A stretch of DNA of 64,000 nt from Lachnospiraceae bacterium UBA3689 (GCA_002371465.1 DFIU01000010.1:1-64000); one strand, 5' to 3'; shown: positions 51,247 through 60,907, numbered from the stretch's first letter. Program-made: numbers and translations. The notes: generated from the sequence alone by a model not told the origin.

Positions 51247-54057
51247 ATGATTCTTCTGTCCAGCAGATCTCCTGATGGCAAGGATCCAGGCGGCGAGGTA
51301 GATGAGCCAGGCGGCTCCGGATAAAAAGACCGCCGTTTTCAGATGGGGGATCCGGTAGACCAGGCAGACGGAGGAGGTCCCCTTTGAAAGGGGAATCCCG
51401 ATCAGCCCCCCATTGATATTAAGGGGAGCTGTCTTCTTCCCATTCACATAGGCGGTCCAGTTGGGATGGTAGAAGATGGGCACGCATAGCATGCTGTCTT
51501 CCCCGGCGTTTACCGTCGCCCGGTAGGTATCGGTCCGCTCATCAAAGGCAATGTCCGTCACCGCTTCCGAGAAGGATTTCAGTTGGTCAAAGTCGGAGGA
51601 CAGGCGGTTGATCGTATAGACGGACAGGTTGCTGTAATGGACTTCCGACCTGTTTCGGGGCATGCCGAAGCGGATGCCGGTCGTTCCTTCCGGGAGCAGC
51701 AGCAGAACTTCCGGATAGGTCTTGCTGACCTTGATGATCTTTGCGTAATCGTCGATGGGATCCGGATGTTCCTTTGAAAGAAAATAGATGGCAAAGTCAA
51801 AATCAAGACCCGTTTTTTCAGTCAGCTGATCTTCGAGACGGAAGGACAGGAAGCGGGCGGTCTGATCCGTGTCTTTCGAGGTGTCAAAAGTATAATAGAC
51901 ATAGGGATCCCCCTCTCCGTGGGACATGGTGGTGATCGTCTTTTGGGAGGAGTTGTCTGCCTTTGCGGAGACAGTGCAGTCTGCGCAGACATCCGAATCC
52001 GCCGGCTGTGGATCGCATTTTTCCAGCGGAGTCTGGACCGCGTTGTCGGGGAACAGATCCCGAATTACCTTCGTATCTTCCTCAGGAGGCGTGTCGGCGG
52101 AGGGATCAGTCAAATAGTAACCCCGCGTCAGGGCACGCATTTTGTCGAAGGCGGACTGGGTTTCGTAGTCTTTGGCAGAAAAGCAGGTCCGGTAGAGGTA
52201 GCCGAACGGCAGGGCGTTTGGATTTTCAAATGCGAGCCGTTTCTCATTTTCCACATCCTTCCGGCTTTTAAAGAGAGAGGTTTCCGGATACCGCTGCAGC
52301 TCACGGAACCGATCCTTAAGCAGGTACTTTCCTCCCAGGAGCGTAAACATATAGTAGTTCCACTCATCGGAAATGAAATAATTGGAGGAATTCTGAAAGG
52401 TTTCCATAGCCTGGGCAAAGTCCGACTGAGAGGCGGGCGAGGTGTTGGAGTAGGCGGACAGGGAGTGGAAATTGTCGACTTCACCCTGGTTGGCGTAATT
52501 ATAGGAGCTATCTCCCGAAATCCGGTAGAGCGAATTGTCTTTGCCCCGGAGCTTTTTTACCGCCTCTCCGACGCCGTTGTGATAGAGGGAGGAGCGGTAG
52601 AGCTCTTTCGTGACATAGCTCCTGCGGTTGAGAGAATCTGAGTTCATCAGAACCAGCTCTCCGCAAAGAAGCAGAAGGGCGGTCGGAATCAGGAGCCGGA
52701 CCGCGGCGCGGCGTTTCATCAGCAGGGAATAGAGGGTGAAGCCGACGCCGTACAGAACCGCAAAGAGGAGGGACATCTTGAGCGAACGGGTGTAGGGCAC
52801 CGCGTAAAAGAGCGGTCCCGCAGCAAGGAGGATGAAGAGGAGAAGTCCTGCCGTAAGAGCCGTCCCTGCAACTGCGGAGATTCGGAGCAGCCGGATGGAA
52901 GGATTCTCAAGCGCCGCTTTCAGGAAGAAGCCGATCGAGATACATTCAAGAAAGCAGATCATAAAGGACCAGCGGAAGGCGATCGGGTTGAAGGTGGTGA
53001 GATAACCGGTCACCGGAAAGACCAGAGCCGCGATTCCAAGAGTCAGCAGGAGCAGGGTGCGAAGTCCGGTTCCCTTTTGAAGGAGCAGGTAGATGACCGC
53101 AAAGACCGTGAGCAGACTGGTGAAGAGCAGGGCGGATTCATAATAGTTGCCGAAGCCGGTAAAGGAGTCGCCGACGCCGAGCGTATCGGAACTGAAAAAT
53201 CTGGCGAGTACCATAAAGAGCCGGTTTCTGCCGTAGGAGGCGGTCAGAGCCTTTAAAAATGCTGATGCGGAGCTGTCGGACGTTCTTGCCGAGGTGGAGA
53301 AGGTTCCGATGACGGCAAGGAGCGATGCGGCAGCGAGGAAGGCTGCAAAAAGAGCTGAAGCGGCGAGGACCGCCAGCGCCTTCAGACAAGTCCGAAAGCC
53401 CGCACGGGTCAGGACGGAGCGGATAATCAGATAGAGAAAGAGGAAGGTCCCCGTGATATAGGTGAAGTAATAGTTTGTAATCAGAAACAGACCCAGAACT
53501 CCGGTCAGAGCGAGAAAACGCCTGAGCGTCCCTGCCCGCAGAAAACCTTCCAGACAGCAGACGGCTGCGGTAAAGAGCAGGAGGCAGATGCCAAAGCTCA
53601 AATTCTGGCTCCAGAGGACGATGTAGCTGGAGTAGGTCCAGGCAAGAGCCGGAAAGAGGGCGGCTGTTCCGTTGCCCAGGATTTTGCGGAAATAGATCCA
53701 TGCGAAAACAGCCGTCAGGTTGGAGGTCAGAAGCAGCATGACCATCAGACCGGCGGGGAGCCGGTCAGGACTAAAAAAGAGGAGGAGAAATTTTATGGGG
53801 TTCAGATACTGCAGAAAGGTTCCGGTAATGTCATTTCCGAGCCCCGCCGTCAGCGAATAGGACGAAAAATCTCCGCTGCGGAAAAGTCTGCCGAGCATGG
53901 CTATGATCGGATAGCTGGAGGACATGGAATCGGAACCGACGTCCGTAAACAGGTAGACGCCGTTGCCGAAGAGAAAGCGGTGATAGAGAAGAACAAAGAT
54001 CAGATTCGTTGCGACCAGCAGCCACAGGCAAGAGAAATCCTTTTTTTTGATGTTCAT
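51217..54057 (-). CDS. YfhO-family membrane protein
   Basis: The 946-residue protein has an N-terminal block of many membrane helices (about 10-460), a long extracellular domain (about 470-905) and a final helix near the C terminus. YfhO proteins resemble GT-C glycosyltransferases, and in Bacillus and Listeria are linked to glycosylation of teichoic acids. The substrate here is unknown. It is read against the surrounding glycan genes from its own promoter. Confidence 0.85.
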   Translation of the reverse strand: MNIKKKDFSCLWLLVATNLIFVLLYHRFLFGNGVYLFTDVGSDSMSSSYPIIAMLGRLFRSGDFSSYSLTAGLGNDITGTFLQYLNPIKFLLLFFSPDRLPAGLMVMLLLTSNLTAVFAWIYFRKILGNGTAALFPALAWTYSSYIVLWSQNLSFGICLLLFTAAVCCLEGFLRAGTLRRFLALTGVLGLFLITNYYFTYITGTFLFLYLIIRSVLTRAGFRTCLKALAVLAASALFAAFLAAASLLAVIGTFSTSARTSDSSASAFLKALTASYGRNRLFMVLARFFSSDTLGVGDSFTGFGNYYESALLFTSLLTVFAVIYLLLQKGTGLRTLLLLTLGIAALVFPVTGYLTTFNPIAFRWSFMICFLECISIGFFLKAALENPSIRLLRISAVAGTALTAGLLLFILLAAGPLFYAVPYTRSLKMSLLFAVLYGVGFTLYSLLMKRRAAVRLLIPTALLLLCGELVLMNSDSLNRRSYVTKELYRSSLYHNGVGEAVKKLRGKDNSLYRISGDSSYNYANQGEVDNFHSLSAYSNTSPASQSDFAQAMETFQNSSNYFISDEWNYYMFTLLGGKYLLKDRFRELQRYPETSLFKSRKDVENEKRLAFENPNALPFGYLYRTCFSAKDYETQSAFDKMRALTRGYYLTDPSADTPPEEDTKVIRDLFPDNAVQTPLEKCDPQPADSDVCADCTVSAKADNSSQKTITTMSHGEGDPYVYYTFDTSKDTDQTARFLSFRLEDQLTEKTGLDFDFAIYFLSKEHPDPIDDYAKIIKVSKTYPEVLLLLPEGTTGIRFGMPRNRSEVHYSNLSVYTINRLSSDFDQLKSFSEAVTDIAFDERTDTYRATVNAGEDSMLCVPIFYHPNWTAYVNGKKTAPLNINGGLIGIPLSKGTSSVCLVYRIPHLKTAVFLSGAAWLIYLAAWILAIRRSAGQKNHKKRRAAKVI

Positions 54058-54076
54058 GTTCAGATCTAAGCCCCTT

Positions 54077-54085
54077 TGCTATAAT
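54077..54085 (+). promoter_or_regulatory. Extended -10 promoter for the SDR gene
   Basis: TGCTATAAT (54077-54085) is an extended -10 with a full consensus hexamer. No good -35 is seen. It precedes the gene at 54163. An inverted repeat AAGCTG/CAGCTT (54087-54092, 54100-54105) follows at the expected start site. Confidence 0.5.
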
Positions 54086-54113
54086 AAAGCTGGCTTTTAC
54101 AGCTTACGAGAAA

Positions 54114-54142
54114 ATTTTATCACGATTTCAGTTCGTCAACAA
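54114..54142 (-). promoter_or_regulatory. Promoter for the YfhO-family gene
   Basis: On the minus strand TTGTTG (54137-54142) and TAAAAT (54114-54119) are 17 bp apart, with TG one base before the -10. The promoter diverges from the one at 54077. Confidence 0.5.
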
Positions 54143-54162
54143 CGGCGGCTAAAGGAGCACAG

Positions 54163-55203
54163 ATGAATTCGATCATAAGAGAGGATCTGAAAGCGATCGT
54201 AAAAGATGAAAGTATTGACTGGAGGCGGTTTGACGGAAAGCGGGTCCTCATTACGGGAGCTTACGGGATGCTGGCTTCTTATATGGCAGGCACATTGATT
54301 TACCTAAATGAAGAACTGGGGATTCACACGGATATTCTTGCCGTAGGAAGAAAGGAAGAAAAGATGAGGGAGCGCTTTGGAGATTGGTGCGACCGCAGCT
54401 ACTTTCATTTTTTGGGTCAGGATATCTCGGAGGAGTTGTTGGTGGACGGTCCGGTGGACTTTATCATCCATGCCGCCTCCCATGCCAGCACGGATTACTA
54501 CTCCAAAGATCCGGTAGGCGTGATGCGGCCCAACCTTTTGGGGACCATGCGGACACTCGAACTTGCGCGGGAGAAACGCTCGGAAGGCTACCTGTTTTTC
54601 AGCAGCGGGGAGATCTACGGGGCGATTCAAAAACCGCTCGTCTCCGAAACGGATGGAGGATACCTGGATCCGGCAACAGTCCGGAGCTGCTATGGTGAGA
54701 GCAAGCGGGCGGGAGAGACCCTGTGCGTCTCCTACGCCCATCAGTACCATGTGCCGACCCGGATCGTCCGGCCTTCCCACACCTATGGACCGACCATGAG
54801 CCTTGGGGACAGCCGGGTCTTCGCCGCCTTTATCGCGGACGCCGCAGCGGGCAGGGACCTTGCTATGACCAGTGACGGGACGGCGACCCGGAATTTTATC
54901 TATCTGACTGACGCGGTCAGGGCATATTTTAAAGTCCTTTTGGATGGAGAGGATGGAAATGCCTATAACGTGACGAACCCTGCCGGCAAGACCAGCATCT
55001 ATGATCTTGCCCTCCTGATCGCCTCTTTGCGGCCGGAACTGGGGCTTAAGGTGACCAGAAAAGAGCCGGATCCTGCCTATCTGGACCGAGGAAAAAACGC
55101 CTACAGCCTGCTCGATACGGCAAAGCTGAAGGCGCTTGGCTGGAAACCGGAAATCAGTTTAAAAGAGGGCTTTTCAAGGACCCTGGAATCTTTTCTTGTC
55201 TGA
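54163..55203 (+). CDS. NAD-dependent epimerase/dehydratase (extended SDR)
   Basis: The product is 346 residues with NAD motif GAYGMLASYMA near 32-42, the SSGEIYG segment and catalytic Y-G-E-S-K. It has the build of nucleotide-sugar 4,6-dehydratases, epimerases and reductases. In this locus it could reduce or epimerise a CDP- or dTDP-keto sugar, for example the ketone step that YerF performs after YerE, but sequence alone does not tell. Its 3' end faces the minus-strand operon, with no clear terminator in 55204-55293. Confidence 0.85.
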   Translation: MNSIIREDLKAIVKDESIDWRRFDGKRVLITGAYGMLASYMAGTLIYLNEELGIHTDILAVGRKEEKMRERFGDWCDRSYFHFLGQDISEELLVDGPVDFIIHAASHASTDYYSKDPVGVMRPNLLGTMRTLELAREKRSEGYLFFSSGEIYGAIQKPLVSETDGGYLDPATVRSCYGESKRAGETLCVSYAHQYHVPTRIVRPSHTYGPTMSLGDSRVFAAFIADAAAGRDLAMTSDGTATRNFIYLTDAVRAYFKVLLDGEDGNAYNVTNPAGKTSIYDLALLIASLRPELGLKVTRKEPDPAYLDRGKNAYSLLDTAKLKALGWKPEISLKEGFSRTLESFLV

Positions 55204-55293
55204 AAATCTTTCGTGAGGGAACTTCCGGCCTGAAACTTTTTAGAGGAAATTATCTAAATCTCAGATGCCGCTTCAAAAGGCAGATGGTAAAGA

Positions 55294-56427
55294 TCACCTT
55301 TGCAGGAAGAAGCGGTGGACCTGGTCAATCACATACTGGCAGTCCTTCCCGGTCAGGCCGAAGTAGAGAGGGAGGCGGAGCAGCCGCTCGCTCTCCCGGG
55401 TCGTATAGAGGTCCTCCCCGTGGAAGCGACCGAACTTCTGACCGGCAGGGGAGGAGTGGAGCGGGATATAGTGAAAGACCGCCCAGACCCCCTGGGCTTT
55501 CAGATAGGCGATCAGGTCCGTTCTTACCTGAAGACTCTCAGTCTTGATATAGAACATGTGGGCGTTGTGTTTGCAATCCTCGGGAACATAAGGCAGTTCG
55601 ATATAACCGGCATCCGCCAGGTCCCGGAGGCCTTCCTGATAGTGCTTCCAGCTTTTCAGCCGGTCCTCCATGATGAGGTCAAACTGCTCCAGCTGCGCCC
55701 AGAGATAGGCGGCGTTGAGGTCGCTGGGCAGGTAGGAGGAGCCGTAGTCCCTCCAGGTATACTTGTCGATCTGCCCCCGGAAGAACTGGCTGCGGTCGGT
55801 TCCCTTTTCCCGGTAAATCTCCGCCTGGTCGCGGTGGGTCAGGTCCGGCAGCAGGATGGCTCCGCCCTCCCCCATGGAATAGTTCTTGGTCTCATGGAAG
55901 GAGAAGCAGCCGAAATCTCCCAGCAGGCCGCAGGGCCGGTCCTTGTAGTAGGACCCGACAGCCTGGGCGGCGTCCTCGACGATTCTAAGGTGGTGCCGGT
56001 CGGCGATCTCCCGGATCTGGTCCATGTCACAGGCAACCCCGGCATAGTCGACGACCGCGATGACCTTGGTGCGGTCCGTGATGGCGTCTTCAATGAGCCT
56101 TTCATCGATGTTCATGGTGTCCGGTCGGATATCGACAAAGACCAGCTTAGCCCCTCGCTGGACAAAGGCGTCCGCAGTGGAGCAGAAGGTGTAGGAAGGC
56201 AGGATGACTTCATCGCCCGGACCGATCCCGGTCAGGAGAGCCGCCATCTCAAGGGCAGCCGTTCCGGATGTGGTCAGGTAGGAGGCGGCAAAGCCGAACC
56301 GGTCGTTTAAATATGCTTCGTCCTTTTTGGTAAATTCGCCGTCTCCGCAGATCTTGCGGTTCTGGACGGCTTTTTTCATGTAGGTAAATTCCCTGCCGGT
56401 AAAGGGCGGGACGTTAAAATCAATCAT
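55294..56427 (-). CDS. rffA: dTDP-4-amino-4,6-dideoxygalactose transaminase, WecE/RffA type
   Basis: This PLP enzyme aminates dTDP-4-keto-6-deoxyglucose at C4. The 377-residue protein carries the WecE signatures throughout: an early CGDGEFTK, PSYTFCSTADAFV, FVDIRPDTMNID, K181 in FHETKNYSMGEGG, and FFRGQIDKYTWRD. These match the enterobacterial enzyme as I know it. RmlA and RmlB, which make its substrate, are encoded just beyond the divergent promoter. It is last in the minus-strand operon. Confidence 0.92.
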   Translation of the reverse strand: MIDFNVPPFTGREFTYMKKAVQNRKICGDGEFTKKDEAYLNDRFGFAASYLTTSGTAALEMAALLTGIGPGDEVILPSYTFCSTADAFVQRGAKLVFVDIRPDTMNIDERLIEDAITDRTKVIAVVDYAGVACDMDQIREIADRHHLRIVEDAAQAVGSYYKDRPCGLLGDFGCFSFHETKNYSMGEGGAILLPDLTHRDQAEIYREKGTDRSQFFRGQIDKYTWRDYGSSYLPSDLNAAYLWAQLEQFDLIMEDRLKSWKHYQEGLRDLADAGYIELPYVPEDCKHNAHMFYIKTESLQVRTDLIAYLKAQGVWAVFHYIPLHSSPAGQKFGRFHGEDLYTTRESERLLRLPLYFGLTGKDCQYVIDQVHRFFLQR

Positions 56428-56436
56428 GTGATTTCC

Positions 56437-57687
56437 TCAAATGTGGTAGTCGGGCAGTTTGCCCTTCAGCAGAAGATCGTGACCGTCCGGATCAAGAGCG
56501 GTCAGAGAGTTCAAAATATCTTCCGACCTTCGGTCAATTTCCACCCGGGTGTCCGCGACCAGATCGAAACGGGCGAAGTAGGGCATGCTCTGGGGAGATC
56601 CGACCCGGTCCCCCGTTTGATAAAAGAGCTGGGCATATTGTACATCCTTTCGGCGGGCGGCTGCAAGGACCGCCTCCTGGTCGGATATGATTCCGTCCCG
56701 CCCGTGCAGGTAGAGAACAGCGGCGGACCGGCTGCCAAAGGGCTGGCATTGAGACAATAAGCTGTCGACATTTCGGTCGTCGGCCGCGCCGCTTAAGAGC
56801 AGGTCTTCGATGCTAAGACTATTGGCGTAGCGGATCAGTTCGTGTTCATAGCCTAAGAAACGGGCGGCGATTTCCCCCACCACAAGCCCTCTCTCAGGTC
56901 CCCAGTAGAACTGCATGGCGAGGGGACCCTCCGTCTGACCGGTATAAGCGATGTAAGTTTCAAGGACCTGAAGTGCCTGATCATAGACAAAATGGATCAG
57001 GCGGGAGGGATAGACGTTGCGGGTGCTTAAGGGAACGGTCGCAGGATCAAAGGAGGTCTTCTCCCGGTCGGCAAGACCCAGGACCTGGACCTGACCGTGA
57101 CGGACCCAGCACTGGAGGTTGAATTCATGATCGGGATTGTATTCTTCGGCAAGAATTTGGTCCTTTTGAGAAGTCCCCCTGCAGGCTGTAAATCTTTGAC
57201 GGATCTCTTCTTGGTTGCGGACGATGAATAGCCCCCGCGACCCGTAGAGGTCGAGAGGTTTGATGACCAGCGGATAGGTGAGATGCTCCAGATCCCGGTC
57301 CCGGAAATCCCGGGTCAGGCGGACGCTCCTGGGTCTTTTGATGCCCAGCTTTTGGCAGGTCTGATCGATGACCGCCTTGTCCCGATAATAGGGCAGCTGG
57401 TCCTCTTTCAGGTGGCAGGGCAGATTTGCCCGAGAGGCGATCTTTACCATGCATTCCAGCAGCAGGTCGGAATAGGCTGTCGTGATGGCGTCCACGCCCT
57501 CCAGATCGGCAAGGGCGGCGCAGGCAGCTGTGTCGCGGATATCCGCATCGTAGGCACGGTCGGCGAGTGCCTTGGCGGGAGCGCCTGGATTGCCGTCTAC
57601 GACGACTGTGCGGATGCCCTTTTTTTTTGCGAGCGCAACCAGGGGGACGAATTCCTCCAGGGCGCCCAGAATCATCAGAGTTTTCAT
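56437..57687 (-). CDS. ATP-grasp ligase-like protein
   Basis: The 416-residue protein has a Rossmann-like preATP-grasp domain (MILGALEEFVPLVALAKKKG) and an ATP-grasp core with YPLVIKPLDLYGSRGL. Such enzymes join a carboxylate to an amine. Next to an amino-sugar transaminase and a DegT-like protein, a likely job is to attach an amino or other acid to an amino sugar. That is inferred from context. It overlaps the upstream gene by 4 bp and lies 9 bp before the transaminase. Confidence 0.85.
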   Translation of the reverse strand: MKTLMILGALEEFVPLVALAKKKGIRTVVVDGNPGAPAKALADRAYDADIRDTAACAALADLEGVDAITTAYSDLLLECMVKIASRANLPCHLKEDQLPYYRDKAVIDQTCQKLGIKRPRSVRLTRDFRDRDLEHLTYPLVIKPLDLYGSRGLFIVRNQEEIRQRFTACRGTSQKDQILAEEYNPDHEFNLQCWVRHGQVQVLGLADREKTSFDPATVPLSTRNVYPSRLIHFVYDQALQVLETYIAYTGQTEGPLAMQFYWGPERGLVVGEIAARFLGYEHELIRYANSLSIEDLLLSGAADDRNVDSLLSQCQPFGSRSAAVLYLHGRDGIISDQEAVLAAARRKDVQYAQLFYQTGDRVGSPQSMPYFARFDLVADTRVEIDRRSEDILNSLTALDPDGHDLLLKGKLPDYHI

Positions 57688-58658
57688 ATTAGTTCCTCAA
57701 CAGTTTCCGCCACAAAATCCATATCCTCTTCGCCATAGCGCTGATCGCAGGGCAGAGCCAGAATGTCGGCGGCATACTGGTATTCGAGGGAGTCTTTGGG
57801 TTGGTCCTCAAGCACATTCTTCCAGTAGGTAGGTACAAAGATCTTCTTTTGTGCCATAGCCGACCGGATCCGGTTACCTGCCCCCGGCAGGTAGAGGGGG
57901 TAGCAGAAGGGACCGATATCCGGAACCCGAAGGATTTCTTTTAAGTGGTTGATAGACCATAGATGAGAGTCCAGTCTCCGGTAATTGGCAAGCCGCCTTT
58001 TTGCGATATCCCCGTAGTCAAAGCTGCGGAGAAGATTCCGGGTAAGGGGGGACATCCGTTTTGCAGGCGAGCCGGGATAGGCGTGCGCCTGGTCCAGCAT
58101 AATCTGGTAGAAAGAACCGGCATCTACCTCGAACCGGCCCAGGATGTGGGTCATGCGGTCGTGGGATCGGTCTGTTTCTGCCGGCGGGCTGATTGGACGG
58201 AGGGTATGGAGGTAGGCGCCGTCCGGGACTCCGAAGAATTTTCGCACCGAATAGACGGTGTCGCAGTTCTTAAGGGGACGCTGAAAGAAGGCATGGGTGT
58301 AGTCGAAGAGGACATTGCCGTAAGTTTTTTTGAGGGTCTCTACCTGCCGGTCAGAGAGCTGACCGTAGTAGTTGACGACAAGGATCCAGCTGCCCTCTGG
58401 CAGAGGTCCCCGGGGCAGGTCCCGGGGATCCGGCAGAAAATCGAGTCGGATCCGGAAGGACCTCATCAAAATGCTGCTGTCCCTGACCGCCTGAGTCACC
58501 GAGTCGCACAGGTAAGCAGGGATGAAGAGTTCTCTGCAGCCGACCTGGCTTAAAAAGTGGGAGATGGCACATCTCCCAAGATTAAGATGGAAAAGGTCAG
58601 GATAGTAATCCTGACCATGGTAACGTTCCAATTCAAAATATCCGCCGATCTCCTTCAT
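57684..58658 (-). CDS. Divergent DegT/DnrJ-like PLP protein
   Basis: This is a short (324-residue) aminotransferase-fold protein. D119 in FDYTHAFF and K140 in YSVRKFFGVPDGAYL align with the PLP-binding aspartate and lysine of DegT-type enzymes, so cofactor binding is plausible. It is shorter and much more divergent than the WecE-type enzyme downstream. The reaction is unknown. It overlaps both neighbours by 4 bp. Confidence 0.72.
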   Translation of the reverse strand: MKEIGGYFELERYHGQDYYPDLFHLNLGRCAISHFLSQVGCRELFIPAYLCDSVTQAVRDSSILMRSFRIRLDFLPDPRDLPRGPLPEGSWILVVNYYGQLSDRQVETLKKTYGNVLFDYTHAFFQRPLKNCDTVYSVRKFFGVPDGAYLHTLRPISPPAETDRSHDRMTHILGRFEVDAGSFYQIMLDQAHAYPGSPAKRMSPLTRNLLRSFDYGDIAKRRLANYRRLDSHLWSINHLKEILRVPDIGPFCYPLYLPGAGNRIRSAMAQKKIFVPTYWKNVLEDQPKDSLEYQYAADILALPCDQRYGEEDMDFVAETVEELI

Positions 58659-59632
58659 GGCTCTTTCCTCTTCTGATCGGAATAATGATCCTTAGTCCCG
58701 GTCTCCATATCCGCCTGCCTTAGGATATAGTGGGGCAGGTCTTTAGACTGATTTAAGATGTGCATCATGTAATCCCCCAGCGTTCCGATGGACAGGAGGG
58801 TGATACCGGTTGACGCCAGCAGGACCAGGATAATGGAGGTCCAGCCGGGTACGGTGATGATGCCGAGCAGGTACTGGACCAGGAAGCAGATGCCCAGGAT
58901 GACGCTGACGATAAAGGTGATGATGCCGATATTCCTGACGATGATCAGGGGCAGGGCGGAGTGGGTCATGATATCGTAGAAAAGCTCTCTTTTTAATTCC
59001 TTAAAGGAATAGCCGCTGTGACCGTAGGCCCGCTCGTCGTGGCGGACGTCGACGTTGATGATCCGGTTGGAGGCAGAGACCAGGAGGTTGCCGATCTGGG
59101 GCTCGTGGACCTTTGTATCCTTGATGGCTTCGACGATAAAACGCCGCATCAGGCGGAAGGAAGTGATCTCAAGATTGGGATCCTTCTTCAGCATCTTGGT
59201 CGTCATGCTGACGGAAATGCGGGTGCCGATCTTACGGATCAGGTTGTGCCGCCGGTTCTGGTAGCGGGCGAGGATGACGTCCACGTCGTCACGTTCGTTC
59301 ATGACCGCGATCATCTTGGGAAGTTCTTCCGGCGGATGCTGCAGGTCGTCGTCCATGGTAATGACGAAGTCCCCCTTGACATAGTGAAAGCCGCAGAGGA
59401 GGGCGGGATGCTGACCGAAGTTTTTCGCCATTTGGAAAATGCGGACCCTGGGATCGGCGGCGCGGAGCCCTTCCATGACCTGCCAGGACCTGTCCCGGGA
59501 GCTGTCGTCGACGAGGAGCAGTTCAAAAGGCTGCTTTAACTCCTCATCAAAAACCTGTTTCAGACGCCTGTATAGTTCTTCAATCGTGTGTTCGGAGTTG
59601 TAGACCGGCACGACAACGGAGTAGAGACTCAT
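58655..59632 (-). CDS. Family 2 glycosyltransferase with C-terminal membrane helices
   Basis: The 325-residue protein has a GT-A domain (SVVVPVYNSEHTIEELYRRL, then VITMDDDLQHPPEE) and two C-terminal helices (about 225-250 and 262-285), like polyprenyl-phosphate sugar transferases. The ATG complementing 59632 follows AAGGA at good spacing. The upstream ATG at 59665 would sit at the predicted transcript start, so it was not used. It is first in the minus-strand operon. Confidence 0.87.
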   Translation of the reverse strand: MSLYSVVVPVYNSEHTIEELYRRLKQVFDEELKQPFELLLVDDSSRDRSWQVMEGLRAADPRVRIFQMAKNFGQHPALLCGFHYVKGDFVITMDDDLQHPPEELPKMIAVMNERDDVDVILARYQNRRHNLIRKIGTRISVSMTTKMLKKDPNLEITSFRLMRRFIVEAIKDTKVHEPQIGNLLVSASNRIINVDVRHDERAYGHSGYSFKELKRELFYDIMTHSALPLIIVRNIGIITFIVSVILGICFLVQYLLGIITVPGWTSIILVLLASTGITLLSIGTLGDYMMHILNQSKDLPHYILRQADMETGTKDHYSDQKRKEP

Positions 59633-59673
59633 AGACCCATCCTTGTTTGCATAATTGTTCAACATTCTCCTAT

Positions 59674-59702
59674 TTTATACCATGCGGCGGGATATCCTGC
59701 AA
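59674..59702 (-). promoter_or_regulatory. Promoter of the minus-strand amino-sugar operon
   Basis: On the minus strand TTGCAG (59697-59702) and TATAAA (59674-59679) are 17 bp apart. They predict a transcript start near 59667. Confidence 0.65.
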
Positions 59703-59713
59703 GGCGGGCGCAG

Positions 59714-59742
59714 TTGCAAATGCCATGTCCCAATGATATAAT
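59714..59742 (+). promoter_or_regulatory. Promoter of rmlB-rmlA-rmlC
   Basis: TTGCAA (59714-59719), a 17-bp spacer and an extended -10 TGATATAAT (59734-59742) form a strong promoter. Its -35 lies 11 bp from that of the divergent operon, so the two may share control. Confidence 0.75.
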
Positions 59743-59824
59743 TACTGCGATTATGGGAAACTTCACTGTTATAAGCGTTATCCATGACAGAGTGAAAGAT
59801 CAAACATAAAAGGAGAAATTGGGA

Positions 59825-60907
59825 ATGAGAACCTACGTTGTGACCGGCGGCGCCGGCTTTATCGGATCGAATTACATTCACTATATGTTCGAGAAGTACG
59901 GCGACCAGATCAGCATCATCAATGTGGATAAGCTGACCTATGCCGGCAATCTGGAGAACTTAAAGGACGTCGAGAACCGCAGCAATTACACCTTTATCAA
60001 GGCTGATATCTGCGACGCAGATGCCATAAACCGCATCTTCGAGGATCACGATGTCCAGCGCGTCGTACATTTTGCGGCAGAGAGCCACGTAGACCGTTCC
60101 ATCAAGAACCCGGACGTCTTTGTCAAGACCAATGTCCTGGGAACTTTAAATATGTTAAATGCGGCTAAGACCGCCTGGGAACTGCCGGACGGAAGCTACA
60201 AGCCGGACCACAAGTTCCTCCACGTTTCAACCGACGAAGTCTATGGGTCTCTTGATAACCTGAACGATTATTTCTATGAGACGACCAAGTATGATCCACA
60301 CAGCCCCTATTCAGCTTCCAAGGCTTCTTCGGATTTCCTGGTCAAGGCATACATGGACACCTACCATTTCCCGGCAAACATTACGAACTGCTCCAACAAC
60401 TACGGACCCTTCCAGTTCCCGGAAAAGCTGATCCCGCTTACGATTAACAACGCCCTTCACGGCAGGACCCTGCCCATCTACGGCGACGGCAAGAATATCC
60501 GCGACTGGCTCTATGTCGAGGATCACGCCAAGGGCATCGACATGGTTCAGGAAGAGGGCAGGCTCTTTGAGACCTACAACATCGGCGGTCACAACGAAAG
60601 ACAGAACATTCAGATCGTCAAGACCATCATCAAGACTCTGCAGGACCTGCTGCCGGATGACGATGAGAGAAAGAAGAACGTCTCCGAAGACCTGATCACC
60701 TATGTCACGGACCGCAAGGGTCACGACAGACGCTACGCGATCGCGCCGGATAAGATCAAGGCTGAGGTCGGCTGGTTCCCGGAGACCTGCTTTGAAGAGG
60801 GTATCAAAAAGACGGTCAAGTGGTATCTGGAGCATGAGGAGTGGGTGGACCACTGCATCAGCGGCGATTATCAGAAGTACTACGAGGATATGTACAAAAA
60901 CAGATAA
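59825..60907 (+). CDS. rfbB: dTDP-glucose 4,6-dehydratase
   Basis: RmlB makes dTDP-4-keto-6-deoxyglucose, the branch point to dTDP-rhamnose and dTDP-amino sugars. The 360-residue SDR has GGAGFIGS at 8-15, FAAESHVDRSI, the TDEVYG segment and YSASKASS with the catalytic Tyr and Lys. The ATG at 59825 follows AGGAG by 9 nt. It begins the plus-strand rml operon and also feeds the WecE-type enzyme. Confidence 0.96.
   Translation: MRTYVVTGGAGFIGSNYIHYMFEKYGDQISIINVDKLTYAGNLENLKDVENRSNYTFIKADICDADAINRIFEDHDVQRVVHFAAESHVDRSIKNPDVFVKTNVLGTLNMLNAAKTAWELPDGSYKPDHKFLHVSTDEVYGSLDNLNDYFYETTKYDPHSPYSASKASSDFLVKAYMDTYHFPANITNCSNNYGPFQFPEKLIPLTINNALHGRTLPIYGDGKNIRDWLYVEDHAKGIDMVQEEGRLFETYNIGGHNERQNIQIVKTIIKTLQDLLPDDDERKKNVSEDLITYVTDRKGHDRRYAIAPDKIKAEVGWFPETCFEEGIKKTVKWYLEHEEWVDHCISGDYQKYYEDMYKNR

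Noticed and set aside
55300..56310. A 336-codon plus-strand frame opposite the WecE-type gene
   Set aside because: The minus-strand product matches WecE along its whole length. The other frame has no start signal or family.
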